In this document: positions 6,312-14,736 of the stretch, piece by piece
Layout of the letters: each line of letters begins with the position of its first letter
How positions within the stretch are numbered: position 1 is the first letter of the stretch
Assembly: GCA_910588205.1 (NCBI GenBank)
Contig: CAJUQK010000001.1
Span: 1 to 64,000 of the forward strand
DNA: 64,000 nt
From: an uncultured Eggerthellaceae bacterium
Lineage (GTDB): Bacteria > Actinomycetota > Coriobacteriia > Coriobacteriales > Eggerthellaceae
Direction: 5' to 3'
Notes under the pieces: model-generated
What the model saw: the letters and a program-made list of their open reading frames with translations, nothing else
Database searches by the model: none
What the model was told of the DNA's origin: nothing
Translations under genes and position numbers: made by a program

Positions 6312-8555
6312 ATGCCTACGCTACGGGAGAACATCGCATACCATCTGAGGTGCTTCTACAAGCTGAATGAAGCCGCCATCAAGCATATCCTGCGATGCAT
6401 TGCGGTGGTGTTAGCCGTAGCGCTCTTCTTGGAAACCGTGGTATTCAACATCAATTTCTACACTACGGCAGGCCTCGATACCATCAACTTGAAGAACAAG
6501 ATCGACCTTCATGAAGGTAAAGATGATGTCTTCCGCTTCGCCTCTATGGATCATGAGGTGGAATTCACGGACCTGAATACCCACATCAGCAACATCAAAG
6601 TGGATTTCAGCCATGATCAGCCAGCTCAGCTGCTCACCCTGAAGATCCAATTCACCGATGACGCTCATTCCACCTATTTTGACAGCACCGAATACACCGA
6701 GGGTGTACCTCTGGTAGAGGTCTCTACCATGTCAGACCAGAGCAAGTTCATCAATTTGAACACCACGGGTGCGGTACGCAACCTGAAGATATCATTGGTG
6801 GGGGATGATATCCAGTATCCTGTGCGCTTGAACACGATCTACCTGAACGCTCATCATCCCTTCCATTTCAATCCGGTGCGCTTCTTCGCTGTCTTGAGCG
6901 TGGTATCGCTCATCTGCCTCTTCAGGCCCTCTTCGTTCATCTATCGGATGCGCATGCGAGAGAACCCCGTTCGGTCCCGTATCGGTATCGTGGCTGCAGT
7001 GGTCATCGAATGTGCACTCTGTGCCACATTCCTCTTCTATGGGTCGAACATGGTCGGGGTGGCTACGAGCTCTTACAACTACGGGGAATGGGACGGAACG
7101 TCCCTGGTGAACAGCTTCGAGGTGGGGGGTGACAATGCCCAGCAGTATGCTGAGCTGGCGAAGTCCATGGCCCAGAGGAAGCTCTATCTGGAAGAGGAGC
7201 CACCGGAGTGGCTCAAGGCTATGGACAACCCCTACGACAAGGGCATGCGAGACGAGGCCCAGAAGGAGACGGGGGAGGGGTATCTCTTCGACGTGGCCTA
7301 CTATGACGGCCATTATTACGTGTACTTCGGTGTGGTGCCGGTCCTGCTTTTCTATCTCCCGTTCTATCTGTTGACCGGCTCTCCGTTTCCCACGGCTTTA
7401 GGCGTGCTCATCGCCTGCTTGCTCTTCATCTGCGGGGCTTCAGCGCTTCTCGATCGGTTCGCTCGGCACCATTTCGATCGGGTGACGTTGGGGATCTATC
7501 TGGTGGTGCAGGTCGCTTTCATCTCCTCCTGTGGGATGCTGTATCTTTTGAAATTCCCTACCTTCTATTCATTGCCCATCGCCTGCGGCCTCATGTTCAG
7601 CGTCTGGGGTCTCTATTTCTGGATGTGTGGCAGGGGTTCTTCGAAGCGACACCTCTTCTTCGCCCTTGGTTCACTGTGCATGGCGCTTGTGGCGGGGTGT
7701 CGTCCCCAGCTCTTGCTGCTGTCTCTCTTGGCGTTCCCGCTCTTCTGGAGACCCTATATCAGCAAGCGCCGTATATTCACTCGAGAGGGTTTCACGGAAT
7801 TCCTCTGCTTGATCGGACCCTATCTGGTGGTAGCGGCGGGTATCATGCTATACAACCACGCGCGCTTCGGAAGCCTCACTGATTTCGGTGCTAACTACAA
7901 TCTGACCGTCAATGACATGACCCAGCGGGGATGGGTATTGGGTCGCATAGCCCCGGCGTTGTTCACCTACTTCTTGCAGCCGCCAGACATGGTGGGTGCC
8001 TTCCCGTATCTCCAACCTGCCGACTTCGCCACTACCTATCTGGGCCAGACCATCAAAGAAGTCACGTTCGGCGGCATCTTCTGGTGTTATCCGGTGCTGT
8101 GGGTATTGTTCTTCCTACGCCCTTTGGTGTCGTTGCGGGATTCTCAACGGGCTACGAGGACCATTACGGGCACCATCTTCGTTCTATTGCTCTCAGGGGT
8201 TGCCATCGCTGTGGTGGATGCGGAGATGGCGGGCATCCTGCAGCGCTACTATGCTGACTTCAGCTTCATGTTCTTGGCAGCAGTGGTGCTCTTGGTATTC
8301 ATAGCGAACGAGAACATCGATGACCTTCCCTTGGCCCGCAAGGGTTCAGGGTATTCGCGCTCGGTGCTGAAGCGTAGGGAGACGTTGCGGCCCCCTACGC
8401 TTCGCTCCCTTCTCACGAAGACGCTGCTGATCTTGGTAGCTTTGGGGGTGGGGTATAGCGTACTGCTCTGCCTGACCCCTGAGACGGGCTGGTATTCTGA
8501 TATATATCCTTGGGCGTATCATGACCTGGTAGAGGCCATCCAGTTCTGGACCTAG
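6312..8555 (+). CDS. Large multi-pass membrane protein, GT-C glycosyltransferase-like
   Basis: I cannot assign a named family. The 747-residue protein has a membrane span at about 27-50, a roughly 130-residue soluble, beta-rich segment (about 55-185), and then some ten further spans. Between spans near residues 245-340 lies a long loop with GGDNAQQYAELAKSM, DNPYDKGMRDEA and YYDGHYYVYFG followed by VVPVLLFYLPFYL. An acidic first loop, a DGHYY-type re-entry and a later GCRPQ motif resemble GT-C fold lipid-linked-sugar glycosyltransferases, which act outside the membrane. That function is inferred. The gene stands alone between the adk terminator and nagB and is probably translated without a leader. 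A polysaccharide, teichoic-acid-like or glycoprotein role is possible. Confidence 0.7.
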   Translation: MPTLRENIAYHLRCFYKLNEAAIKHILRCIAVVLAVALFLETVVFNINFYTTAGLDTINLKNKIDLHEGKDDVFRFASMDHEVEFTDLNTHISNIKVDFSHDQPAQLLTLKIQFTDDAHSTYFDSTEYTEGVPLVEVSTMSDQSKFINLNTTGAVRNLKISLVGDDIQYPVRLNTIYLNAHHPFHFNPVRFFAVLSVVSLICLFRPSSFIYRMRMRENPVRSRIGIVAAVVIECALCATFLFYGSNMVGVATSSYNYGEWDGTSLVNSFEVGGDNAQQYAELAKSMAQRKLYLEEEPPEWLKAMDNPYDKGMRDEAQKETGEGYLFDVAYYDGHYYVYFGVVPVLLFYLPFYLLTGSPFPTALGVLIACLLFICGASALLDRFARHHFDRVTLGIYLVVQVAFISSCGMLYLLKFPTFYSLPIACGLMFSVWGLYFWMCGRGSSKRHLFFALGSLCMALVAGCRPQLLLLSLLAFPLFWRPYISKRRIFTREGFTEFLCLIGPYLVVAAGIMLYNHARFGSLTDFGANYNLTVNDMTQRGWVLGRIAPALFTYFLQPPDMVGAFPYLQPADFATTYLGQTIKEVTFGGIFWCYPVLWVLFFLRPLVSLRDSQRATRTITGTIFVLLLSGVAIAVVDAEMAGILQRYYADFSFMFLAAVVLLVFIANENIDDLPLARKGSGYSRSVLKRRETLRPPTLRSLLTKTLLILVALGVGYSVLLCLTPETGWYSDIYPWAYHDLVEAIQFWT

Positions 8556-8624
8556 GGCCCTCTCATCGCTATCCATGGCGTAGAATGGGCCTGACGGAAA
8601 AGCGCCTATGAGAGAGGATAACGG

Positions 8625-9359
8625 ATGGAATTCATCATCTCGGAGACCTACGAGGAAATGAGCAGGGAGGCGGCTGATGTGGTAGAAGCCGTCATGGATG
8701 AGATCCCTTCTTGCGTATTGGGGCTGGCCACCGGATCCACTCCCATCGGCATGTACGCGTGCCTGGTCAAGGATTGCAAGGAAGGTAAAGCATCCTTTGC
8801 TGACGTGACCACCTTCAATCTGGATGAGTACGTGGGGCTTCCGGGTACTCATGATCAGAGCTACCGCTACTTCATGGATGAGAATCTCTTCGATTCCGTG
8901 GATATAGACAAGGCCCGCACGAATCTGCCCGATGGCTGCGCCACTGACCCTCAAGCCATGTGCGCCGCCTATGAGATAGCCATCGAAGAGGCTGGTGGGA
9001 TAGATATCCAGGTGCTCGGATTGGGTCATAACGGGCACATCGGCTTCAATGAGCCTGCTGATGACTTCCCGGTCTGCACCCATCCGGTGGATCTCACGGA
9101 GAGCACCATCAATGCGAATAGCCGCTTGTTCAATAGCGCTGATGAGGTGCCTCGTCAAGCAGTGACCATGGGCATAGGGACTATCATGAAGGCGCGTAAG
9201 GTCATAGTGTTGGCCAATGGGTCTGGGAAGGCAGATATCGTCAAACAGGCCTTCACAGGGCCTGTGGTGCCTCAGGTGCCTGCTTCTGTGCTGCAGTTGC
9301 ATCCTGATGTGACTGTGGTTTTGGATGCTGAGGCGGCAGCCAAGCTGGAGTTCGCCTAG
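8625..9359 (+). CDS. nagB: Glucosamine-6-phosphate deaminase
   Basis: It converts glucosamine-6-phosphate to fructose-6-phosphate and ammonia, feeding amino sugars into glycolysis. It has 244 residues, the short Gram-positive length. Motifs are LATGSTPIGMY (phosphate loop), TFNLDEYVGLPGTHDQSYRYF with the catalytic Asp, and LGLGHNGHIGFNEP with the catalytic His/Glu. The ATG at 8625 follows GAGAGAGGATAACGG. A 7-bp inverted repeat (CTCTCAT about 8560, ATGAGAG about 8608) flanks a TAGAAT box at 8581-8586, a possible operator/promoter. nagA, the preceding step, lies 14 kb away at 23827. Confidence 0.95.
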   Translation: MEFIISETYEEMSREAADVVEAVMDEIPSCVLGLATGSTPIGMYACLVKDCKEGKASFADVTTFNLDEYVGLPGTHDQSYRYFMDENLFDSVDIDKARTNLPDGCATDPQAMCAAYEIAIEEAGGIDIQVLGLGHNGHIGFNEPADDFPVCTHPVDLTESTINANSRLFNSADEVPRQAVTMGIGTIMKARKVIVLANGSGKADIVKQAFTGPVVPQVPASVLQLHPDVTVVLDAEAAAKLEFA

Positions 9360-9386
9360 CGCTTCGGTATTGACGAGTTCCGCTAT

Positions 9387-9476
9387 CCGTAGGGGAGGAT
9401 CTCGATCCGCGCGGGTCGAACACGTTCGACCCCTACGAAAGCATAGTGCCATGAAAAGCACCGTAGGGGCGGATCT
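9387..9476. repeat. Cruciform-type short repeat with a partial second copy
   Basis: The outer arms GTAGGGG (9389-9395) and CCCCTAC (9430-9436) enclose two stem-loops: GGATC/GATCC (9397-9401, 9404-9408) and GGGTCGAA/TTCGACCC (9413-9420, 9425-9432). A second block at 9461-9476 repeats the left end, CCGTAGGGG-GGATCT, with one substitution. The layout resembles REP/MITE-like intergenic repeats. No open reading frame is inside. Copy number elsewhere is unknown. Confidence 0.6.
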
Positions 9477-9495
9477 ATCATGATGTCGCAATGAG

Positions 9496-9517
9496 AAGGC
9501 CCCCTTCCGGGGGCCTT
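9496..9517. terminator. Strong hairpin between convergent nagB and the lyase gene
   Basis: AAGGCCCCC (9496-9504) and GGGGGCCTT (9509-9517) pair perfectly around a TTCC loop. It lies 4 nt past the stop of the leftward lyase gene and 136 nt after nagB, so it can serve both strands. U-tracts are poor on both sides, so termination may be incomplete. Confidence 0.65.
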
Positions 9518-9521
9518 CGCT

Positions 9522-10490
9522 CTAATCCCAATCGAAGTTGATGAGGGAGTCTTTGGGGATCATCCCCTGGGCTCTGAGCACATGGACGATGGAGCGCACG
9601 TCATCTCCGGTGAGCGCTTGGACAGGCTCGCGCATCTGATTGGTGTTGAAGATGCCCATCTGCCAGAGCGCCGTTTTGAATGCGCCTACGCCTGCGCCGA
9701 AGCCTACGGTTGCCGTGACCTTACGCGTCATCATCATGAGCCGTGCAAGGTGGTCCTGGATCTTGGCGACCTTCTCCCAATCACCGGCTTGGGCAGCCTT
9801 CCATTGCTGCACATAGCTTACAGGGTCGATGTTCGCAAGCCCCGGAACCGACCCGTCGGCACCTCCGAGCAATGCGCCGTCAACGACCACCTCATGGCCC
9901 GTGAGCAGCTGCAAGGGATGTCCTGCATCTTCATTCTCGAGCAAGAGCCAACGGAACGCTACATCGTCTCCTGAGGAGTCCTTGACGCCTTGGATGACAC
10001 CATCCTTGCCCAACCGCATGAGCATCTCGGGCTGTAGCTTCGTATGAACGCTGACCGGGAGGTCATAGGCGAAGAGGGGGAGGTCGGTGTGCTCACGGAT
10101 CTGACGGAAGTGGCGCTCGTTCTCATGGGGGCCGCCGAGGGCATAGAAGGGCGCCGTTGCCACGAGCGCATCGATGGGCAACTGGGAGACGCGCCTCGCC
10201 TGGTCGATGACGCGCATGGTCTCCATATCGATGATGCCCACGAGCACAGGCACGCGTCCGTCCACGATCTCCAGCGCAACGCTCAAGACCTCCATGCGTT
10301 GCTCATCGGTAAGGAATACGACCTCACCGCTCGAGCCGAGGAAGAACAACCCCGTCACGCCTGCATCTATCATGCGATCGATACTGACCTTGAATGCTTC
10401 ACGGTCGAGGGTTCGGTCGCCTTTGAGCGGTATGATGACCGGAGGAATGACTCCGCTGAACCGCTTCAGATCGTCGTCGCACATCGGCAT
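9522..10490 (-). CDS. Dihydrodipicolinate synthase / N-acetylneuraminate lyase family enzyme
   Basis: This is a TIM-barrel class I aldolase of 322 residues. The family features are GSSGE (carboxylate-binding, near residue 55), FAYDLPVSVH with the catalytic Tyr, and GVKDSSGD with the Schiff-base Lys. The Tyr motif is YDLP rather than the YNIP of the true DapA at 59211, which is in this window beside dapB. This copy therefore probably acts catabolically on another 2-oxo acid, such as a sialic-acid-like or keto-deoxy sugar acid. It is the last gene of the leftward peptide-type ABC transporter operon, 11 nt after the final ATPase gene. The substrate cannot be read from the sequence. Confidence 0.85.
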   Translation of the reverse strand: MPMCDDDLKRFSGVIPPVIIPLKGDRTLDREAFKVSIDRMIDAGVTGLFFLGSSGEVVFLTDEQRMEVLSVALEIVDGRVPVLVGIIDMETMRVIDQARRVSQLPIDALVATAPFYALGGPHENERHFRQIREHTDLPLFAYDLPVSVHTKLQPEMLMRLGKDGVIQGVKDSSGDDVAFRWLLLENEDAGHPLQLLTGHEVVVDGALLGGADGSVPGLANIDPVSYVQQWKAAQAGDWEKVAKIQDHLARLMMMTRKVTATVGFGAGVGAFKTALWQMGIFNTNQMREPVQALTGDDVRSIVHVLRAQGMIPKDSLINFDWD

Positions 10491-10501
10491 GGGTGCATCT
10501 C

Positions 10502-11488
10502 CTATTCGCCGAGGTCGGGATGGAGCAATGAAGGCGCTGCTCCCAACAAGAGCTTGGTGTAATCATCTTTGGGATCATTGAAGACGTCGGCCGCCGTACC
10601 TTCTTCGACCGCTTGCCCAGCGTTCATGACGATGATCCGATCAGAGATATAGCGTACGGTTTGGATGTCATGGCTGATGAACACCATGGCAAGGTTGAGC
10701 TCTTTCTTGAGATCCATCAGAAGATTCAGGATCTGAGCTCGCACGGAAACATCCAATGCGCTGGTGGGTTCGTCGGCGATGATAGCATCAGGTTTCAATG
10801 ACAGTGCACGGGCGATGGCTACACGCTGACGCTGGCCGCCGGAAAGTTGGCTTGGCAGTGCCTCTAGAGCGGACTCCGGAAGTCCTACCATGCCGATCAG
10901 CTCATGAACGCGCTTCTCGCGCTCTTCGGGGGTACCTACCTTATGGACGATCATCGGATCCATGAGCTGATCATGGACGGTCATGCGGGCATTCAGGGCC
11001 GTAGCTGGGTCTTGGAAGACGACGGATATCACGCGGCCGATGACGCGCCTATCAGCTGCGGTGCGATGAGTGACATCCTTGCCCTTGAAGTACACCTTGC
11101 CGGAGGTAGGGGATTGCAATCCGCACATCACGTTGGCTGTAGTGGATTTACCGCAGCCGGATTCGCCTACGATGCCGATGGTCTCGCCAGGCCAGAGTCG
11201 AAGGGTGAGACCGCGAACGGCATGGACCAGATTAGGATGCAGGATGGAGCCAGTGCGGGTCTTGAAGGTGACCTTGATATCATCCAAGAAGATGATAGGA
11301 GTCTCACCTTCATGTTCTCGTAAAGTGGCCTCTTCCGCTGCCGTGACCCTTGAACGCTCTTCTGCTTCTTTGGCAGGGTCAGGAGCGGCTCCCTCTACCT
11401 CCTCATGGAGCTTCTCTTCCATCTCTGGGCTCATGGAACCTATGGATCCCATGACCTCTTCTGCTTGGGTAGTCAATGTTCTCGTCAT
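10502..11488 (-). CDS. Oligopeptide/dipeptide ABC transporter ATP-binding protein (OppF/DppF type)
   Basis: This is the cytosolic ATPase of a peptide-class importer. Walker A GESGCGKSTT is near residue 105, Q-loop VFQDPATALN follows, then the signature LSGGQRQRVAIARAL, Walker B IIADEPTSALD and the H-loop FISHD. The oligopeptide C-terminal extension is present but short. About 60 extra acidic N-terminal residues precede the ATPase domain. I take ATG 11488, which overlaps the upstream TGA as ATGA; an in-frame GTG lies at 11506. It would pair with the ATPase half fused to the permease upstream. Confidence 0.92.
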   Translation of the reverse strand: MTRTLTTQAEEVMGSIGSMSPEMEEKLHEEVEGAAPDPAKEAEERSRVTAAEEATLREHEGETPIIFLDDIKVTFKTRTGSILHPNLVHAVRGLTLRLWPGETIGIVGESGCGKSTTANVMCGLQSPTSGKVYFKGKDVTHRTAADRRVIGRVISVVFQDPATALNARMTVHDQLMDPMIVHKVGTPEEREKRVHELIGMVGLPESALEALPSQLSGGQRQRVAIARALSLKPDAIIADEPTSALDVSVRAQILNLLMDLKKELNLAMVFISHDIQTVRYISDRIIVMNAGQAVEEGTAADVFNDPKDDYTKLLLGAAPSLLHPDLGE

Positions 11489-13638
11489 GATAGCTTGTCC
11501 GTCCACTCGATGGGGCCGCCCGGTGCATAGGGCTCTATACCAAGGCGCTCGAGCTCATCATCGGGGAGCTCAGCATAGTAGTGATCAGAACCCTCAAGCT
11601 GCTTGAGCACTGGCTTGGCGGGAGAGATCTTGTCTGGATGGCTTGAGCGAGGTGTGAAACGGTCTCCTTCGGGGAAATCCTTCGGGGAGGGCACGGAGCC
11701 GGGTACCTGATGGAGCCTGTCTCCACCTGCTTCGATGGAGAGAACCGATCCCAGAAGGCCCCGGGTGTATTCATGGATGGTGTTGGTGAGGATCTCTGTC
11801 ACCGGACCTTGTTCCACTACTTGACCTGCGTACATGACGGTGATGGAATTCGCCACTTCGGCCACGAGCGCTAGGTCATGGCTCACGAAGACCATGGCGA
11901 AGCCCAACTCATGTTGGAGCTTGTTCAGCAGGTCGACCACCTGCTTCTGGACGGTAACATCAAGGGCCGTGGTCGGCTCATCCGCGATGATGACCTTCGG
12001 GTCACGGGTGAGCGCCATGGCGATGAGCACGCGCTGGCGCTGCCCGCCGGAGAGCTCATGGGGGTAAGAATCCAAGGTTCGCTTCGGATCAAGACCCACC
12101 AACTCGAGCAATTCCTCGGCACTTCGCGTGCCGCCGCGCTTGGTCAGTTGTTTCATTTGCGCTTTGATGAGCATGGACGGATTCAAGGAGGAGAGCGCGT
12201 CTTGGTAGATCATGGCTATCTCGCGGCCGCGCAATTGGTTCATCTCGCGCTCAGAGAGATCGAGCAGGTTCTTGCCATCGTAGAGGATCTCACCGGAGAT
12301 CTGCGCCTTGCGGTCTAGCAATCCCATGATGGCTAGGGAGGTGATGGACTTTCCGCAGCCGGATTCACCCACCAGACCCATAGTCTGGTGGGGTCGCACC
12401 ACGAAGTTCAGGTGATCCACCACGTTGACGTCTCCATGGCGGGGGAACTTGATGCAGAGGTCCTTGACTTCCAAGATAGGCTTCACGGACGTGTCTGTGG
12501 TGAAACGGTCCGTGCGCTTCGCTTCTATCTCACGCAAGGATGCCAGACGCTTTTCCAGCATCTCGGCCTGAGCGGCATAGGCCAGCTTCGGGTCAGCCAC
12601 CATACGGTCGGCTTCGCGGGTGCCTGCAAGCTTGTCATCGCCTGCGGCTACAGGCGCCTTCGCTGGGGCTGCCATGGCATCGGTGATACCTTCGGAGAAG
12701 ATATTCAGGCAGAGCACCGTGATCATGATAGCCAGGCCCGGGAAGAGCGCTTGCCACCAACGGCCTGCCAGTACGCCATCGCGCGCATCAGCCAGGATGT
12801 TGCCCCAGGTAGGTGTTGGCTCTGGGATACCAGCGGAGATGAAAGACAGGGACGCTTCGAAGACGATAGCATCGGCCACCAGTACGATCGTGAACACGAG
12901 TACAGGGGCGATGCAGTTGCGGATGACGTGCTTCACCAAGATCCAATTCGCTCGAGCGCCAGATACGATGACGGCACGGACATAGTCCTGGTTGTATTCG
13001 CTCATCACATTCGCTCGAACGATACGGGCGATCTGAGGTATGTAGAGGAAGCCGATGGCGAAGATGAGCGAGGGAACCGAATTGCCGAACACGATGACGA
13101 AGGTGGCAGCCAATGCGATGCCCGGAAAGGACATGATGATATCCAGGATGCGCATGATGAGATTGGATAGCCACGGACGCACGATAGCGGCGAGAGAACC
13201 GATGATAGAACCGAAGATCAGTGCGAACGTGGTGGCTCCCAGGCCGATGACCAAAGAGTACCGAGCGCCATACATCATGCGGGAGAGGACGTCACGCCCT
13301 TTATCGTCGGTGCCGAAGGGGAACGTGCCATCTGGGGCTTGACGGGCTGTGAAGATCTCATAGGGGTTATGGGGTGCCAGGAAGTTGGCGAAGATGGCAA
13401 CGAGCACGATGCACACGAGTATGACCAGGGATATGCGCGCGCCTATGGTCATGGATCTCCAGCGCCGGAAGCGCACTTTGCCTTCCAGCTTCTCTGTTGT
13501 CTTCTCGCGCAGCTTCGGGTCGGTGAAGCCGGGTTTCTTGGGGGTTGCGCCACCGCCACCGCTGGCCCCTTGGGCTAGCATCTCGTCGCGATTGGCATCG
13601 TCGATATGGGTTGTCATGAGATTGTCGTTTCCTGTCAT
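11485..13638 (-). CDS. Fused peptide ABC transporter permease (OppC type) and ATPase (OppD type)
   Basis: This single 717-residue protein combines two normally separate subunits. Residues about 60-330 form an OppC/DppC-like permease with an N-terminal span, the periplasmic FGTDDKGRDVLSRMMYGAR segment and the EAA-type loop. After a charged linker of about 70 residues comes an OppD-like ATPase with GESGCGKSITS (about 421-431), LSGGQRQRVLIAMAL, IIADEPTTALD and VSHDL. The C-terminal tail of about 100 residues is longer than the usual peptide-binding extension. The ATG 13638 lies 2 nt after the upstream permease stop, with AGGAG 8 nt before it. No frameshift is needed to read through the fusion. 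Confidence 0.92.
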   Translation of the reverse strand: MTGNDNLMTTHIDDANRDEMLAQGASGGGGATPKKPGFTDPKLREKTTEKLEGKVRFRRWRSMTIGARISLVILVCIVLVAIFANFLAPHNPYEIFTARQAPDGTFPFGTDDKGRDVLSRMMYGARYSLVIGLGATTFALIFGSIIGSLAAIVRPWLSNLIMRILDIIMSFPGIALAATFVIVFGNSVPSLIFAIGFLYIPQIARIVRANVMSEYNQDYVRAVIVSGARANWILVKHVIRNCIAPVLVFTIVLVADAIVFEASLSFISAGIPEPTPTWGNILADARDGVLAGRWWQALFPGLAIMITVLCLNIFSEGITDAMAAPAKAPVAAGDDKLAGTREADRMVADPKLAYAAQAEMLEKRLASLREIEAKRTDRFTTDTSVKPILEVKDLCIKFPRHGDVNVVDHLNFVVRPHQTMGLVGESGCGKSITSLAIMGLLDRKAQISGEILYDGKNLLDLSEREMNQLRGREIAMIYQDALSSLNPSMLIKAQMKQLTKRGGTRSAEELLELVGLDPKRTLDSYPHELSGGQRQRVLIAMALTRDPKVIIADEPTTALDVTVQKQVVDLLNKLQHELGFAMVFVSHDLALVAEVANSITVMYAGQVVEQGPVTEILTNTIHEYTRGLLGSVLSIEAGGDRLHQVPGSVPSPKDFPEGDRFTPRSSHPDKISPAKPVLKQLEGSDHYYAELPDDELERLGIEPYAPGGPIEWTDKLS

Positions 13639-13640
13639 GG

Positions 13641-14588
13641 CTACACGCTCCTGATCCGCGGATCAATGAGGATATAGAGCATGTCAACGATGATATTGAT
13701 GATGATGAAGGCGACGGCTACCGTGAGCACGACGCCTTGTACCAGATAGATGTAATTTGATTGAATGCCGGACACGATGGCCATGCCCATGCCGGGTAGG
13801 TTGAAGATGACCTCGATGATGACGGCTCCGCCGATGAGGTAGCCGATGCGCAGGCCGAGCACGGTCACCGGGGTGATGAGCGCGTTGCGAAGCACATTGC
13901 GGGCTACGACAACGCTTTTGGGAATGCCTGCACCCAAGGCGGTGCGCACATAGTCTTTATCCAGCTCTTCGACCATAGAGGTACGCACGACGCGGGTGAG
14001 TTGGCCAGCTACAGGTACACCGAGAGAGATGGCAGGCAAGAGCATGCGCATGAACCAACCGCCTGGGTCTACCATGAGATCAGGCAGCTTGCCTGATGCA
14101 GGGAGGATGCCTTGGAAAGCCAAGATCAAGAGCACCGCCAACCAGAAGGAGGGCGTTGCGATGCAAGCGATGGAGAAAATGCGAATGATCTGGTCAGGCC
14201 ATCTATCTCTGTAGAGAGCAGAGATGACGCCGAGGATGACAGCTACCACCACACCGAAGATGAGGCCGAGGAAAGTCAGCTGAAGGGTGATGGGGAGCGC
14301 TTCCATGACGCGGGCGGTCACGCTGGCATGGGAAGCCCCATAGGTACCCAGGTCTCCCTGGAACATGCCGAGCAAGAAGTTCCCGTACTGAACGACGATG
14401 GGGTCGTTCAGGCCGTTCTCTTCACGATAAGCTTGGGCTTGGGCTTCAGTGGCGTTCTCTCCCAAGACCGAATAGGCTGGGTCGATGGGGGAGAGCGACA
14501 TGATGAAGAATACGAGAATGGTGACACCTAGGATCATTACCGGTAGCCATAGGATGCGGTTGCCGATGAGCCTCAACAGGTTATTCAC
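13641..14588 (-). CDS. Peptide ABC transporter permease (OppB/DppB type)
   Basis: This inner-membrane permease has 315 residues and six predicted spans. It has the family N-terminus (R-L/I-hydrophobic-FFIMSLSPIDPA), the cytoplasmic EAA loop region VRTSMVEELDKDYVRTALGAG and a C-terminal YILIDPRIR. The start is GTG at 14588 with GGAGGG 4-5 nt upstream; the nearby ATG at 14590 runs straight into a stop. It is the second gene of the operon, separated from the binding-protein gene by a hairpin. Confidence 0.93.
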   Translation of the reverse strand: MNNLLRLIGNRILWLPVMILGVTILVFFIMSLSPIDPAYSVLGENATEAQAQAYREENGLNDPIVVQYGNFLLGMFQGDLGTYGASHASVTARVMEALPITLQLTFLGLIFGVVVAVILGVISALYRDRWPDQIIRIFSIACIATPSFWLAVLLILAFQGILPASGKLPDLMVDPGGWFMRMLLPAISLGVPVAGQLTRVVRTSMVEELDKDYVRTALGAGIPKSVVVARNVLRNALITPVTVLGLRIGYLIGGAVIIEVIFNLPGMGMAIVSGIQSNYIYLVQGVVLTVAVAFIIINIIVDMLYILIDPRIRSV

Positions 14589-14676
14589 ATTCCCTCCTCT
14601 CTCGACGCTTGCATTGAACTGCTACGCTGGTCTCAGTTTACCTCATAGACCCTTTGAATGGTATAGCGGGAAAGGG

Positions 14677-14703
14677 AAAGGGCCTGCATGATGCAGGCCC
14701 TTT
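14677..14703 (-). terminator. Intercistronic hairpin between binding protein and permease
   Basis: AAAGGGCCTGCA (14677-14688) and TGCAGGCCCTTT (14692-14703) form a perfect 12-bp stem with a 3-nt turn. On the minus strand it comes 34 nt after the binding-protein stop and is followed by CCCTTT rather than a U-run. Partial termination or 3'-end protection of the binding-protein mRNA would give the usual excess of binding protein over permease. Confidence 0.75.
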
Positions 14704-14736
14704 CGTAAGCGACTTCGCTGTCAAGCAAAGGTGTTC

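Noticed and set aside
6411..6668. Antisense open frames across conserved genes, such as this one within the GT-C-like gene
   Set aside because: They lack ribosome binding sites and family resemblance, and mirror the codon bias of the real gene.
13652..13665. Perfect palindrome TGATCCGCGGATCA
   Set aside because: It encodes the conserved C-terminus (IDPRIR) of the permease; its symmetry is most simply coincidental.
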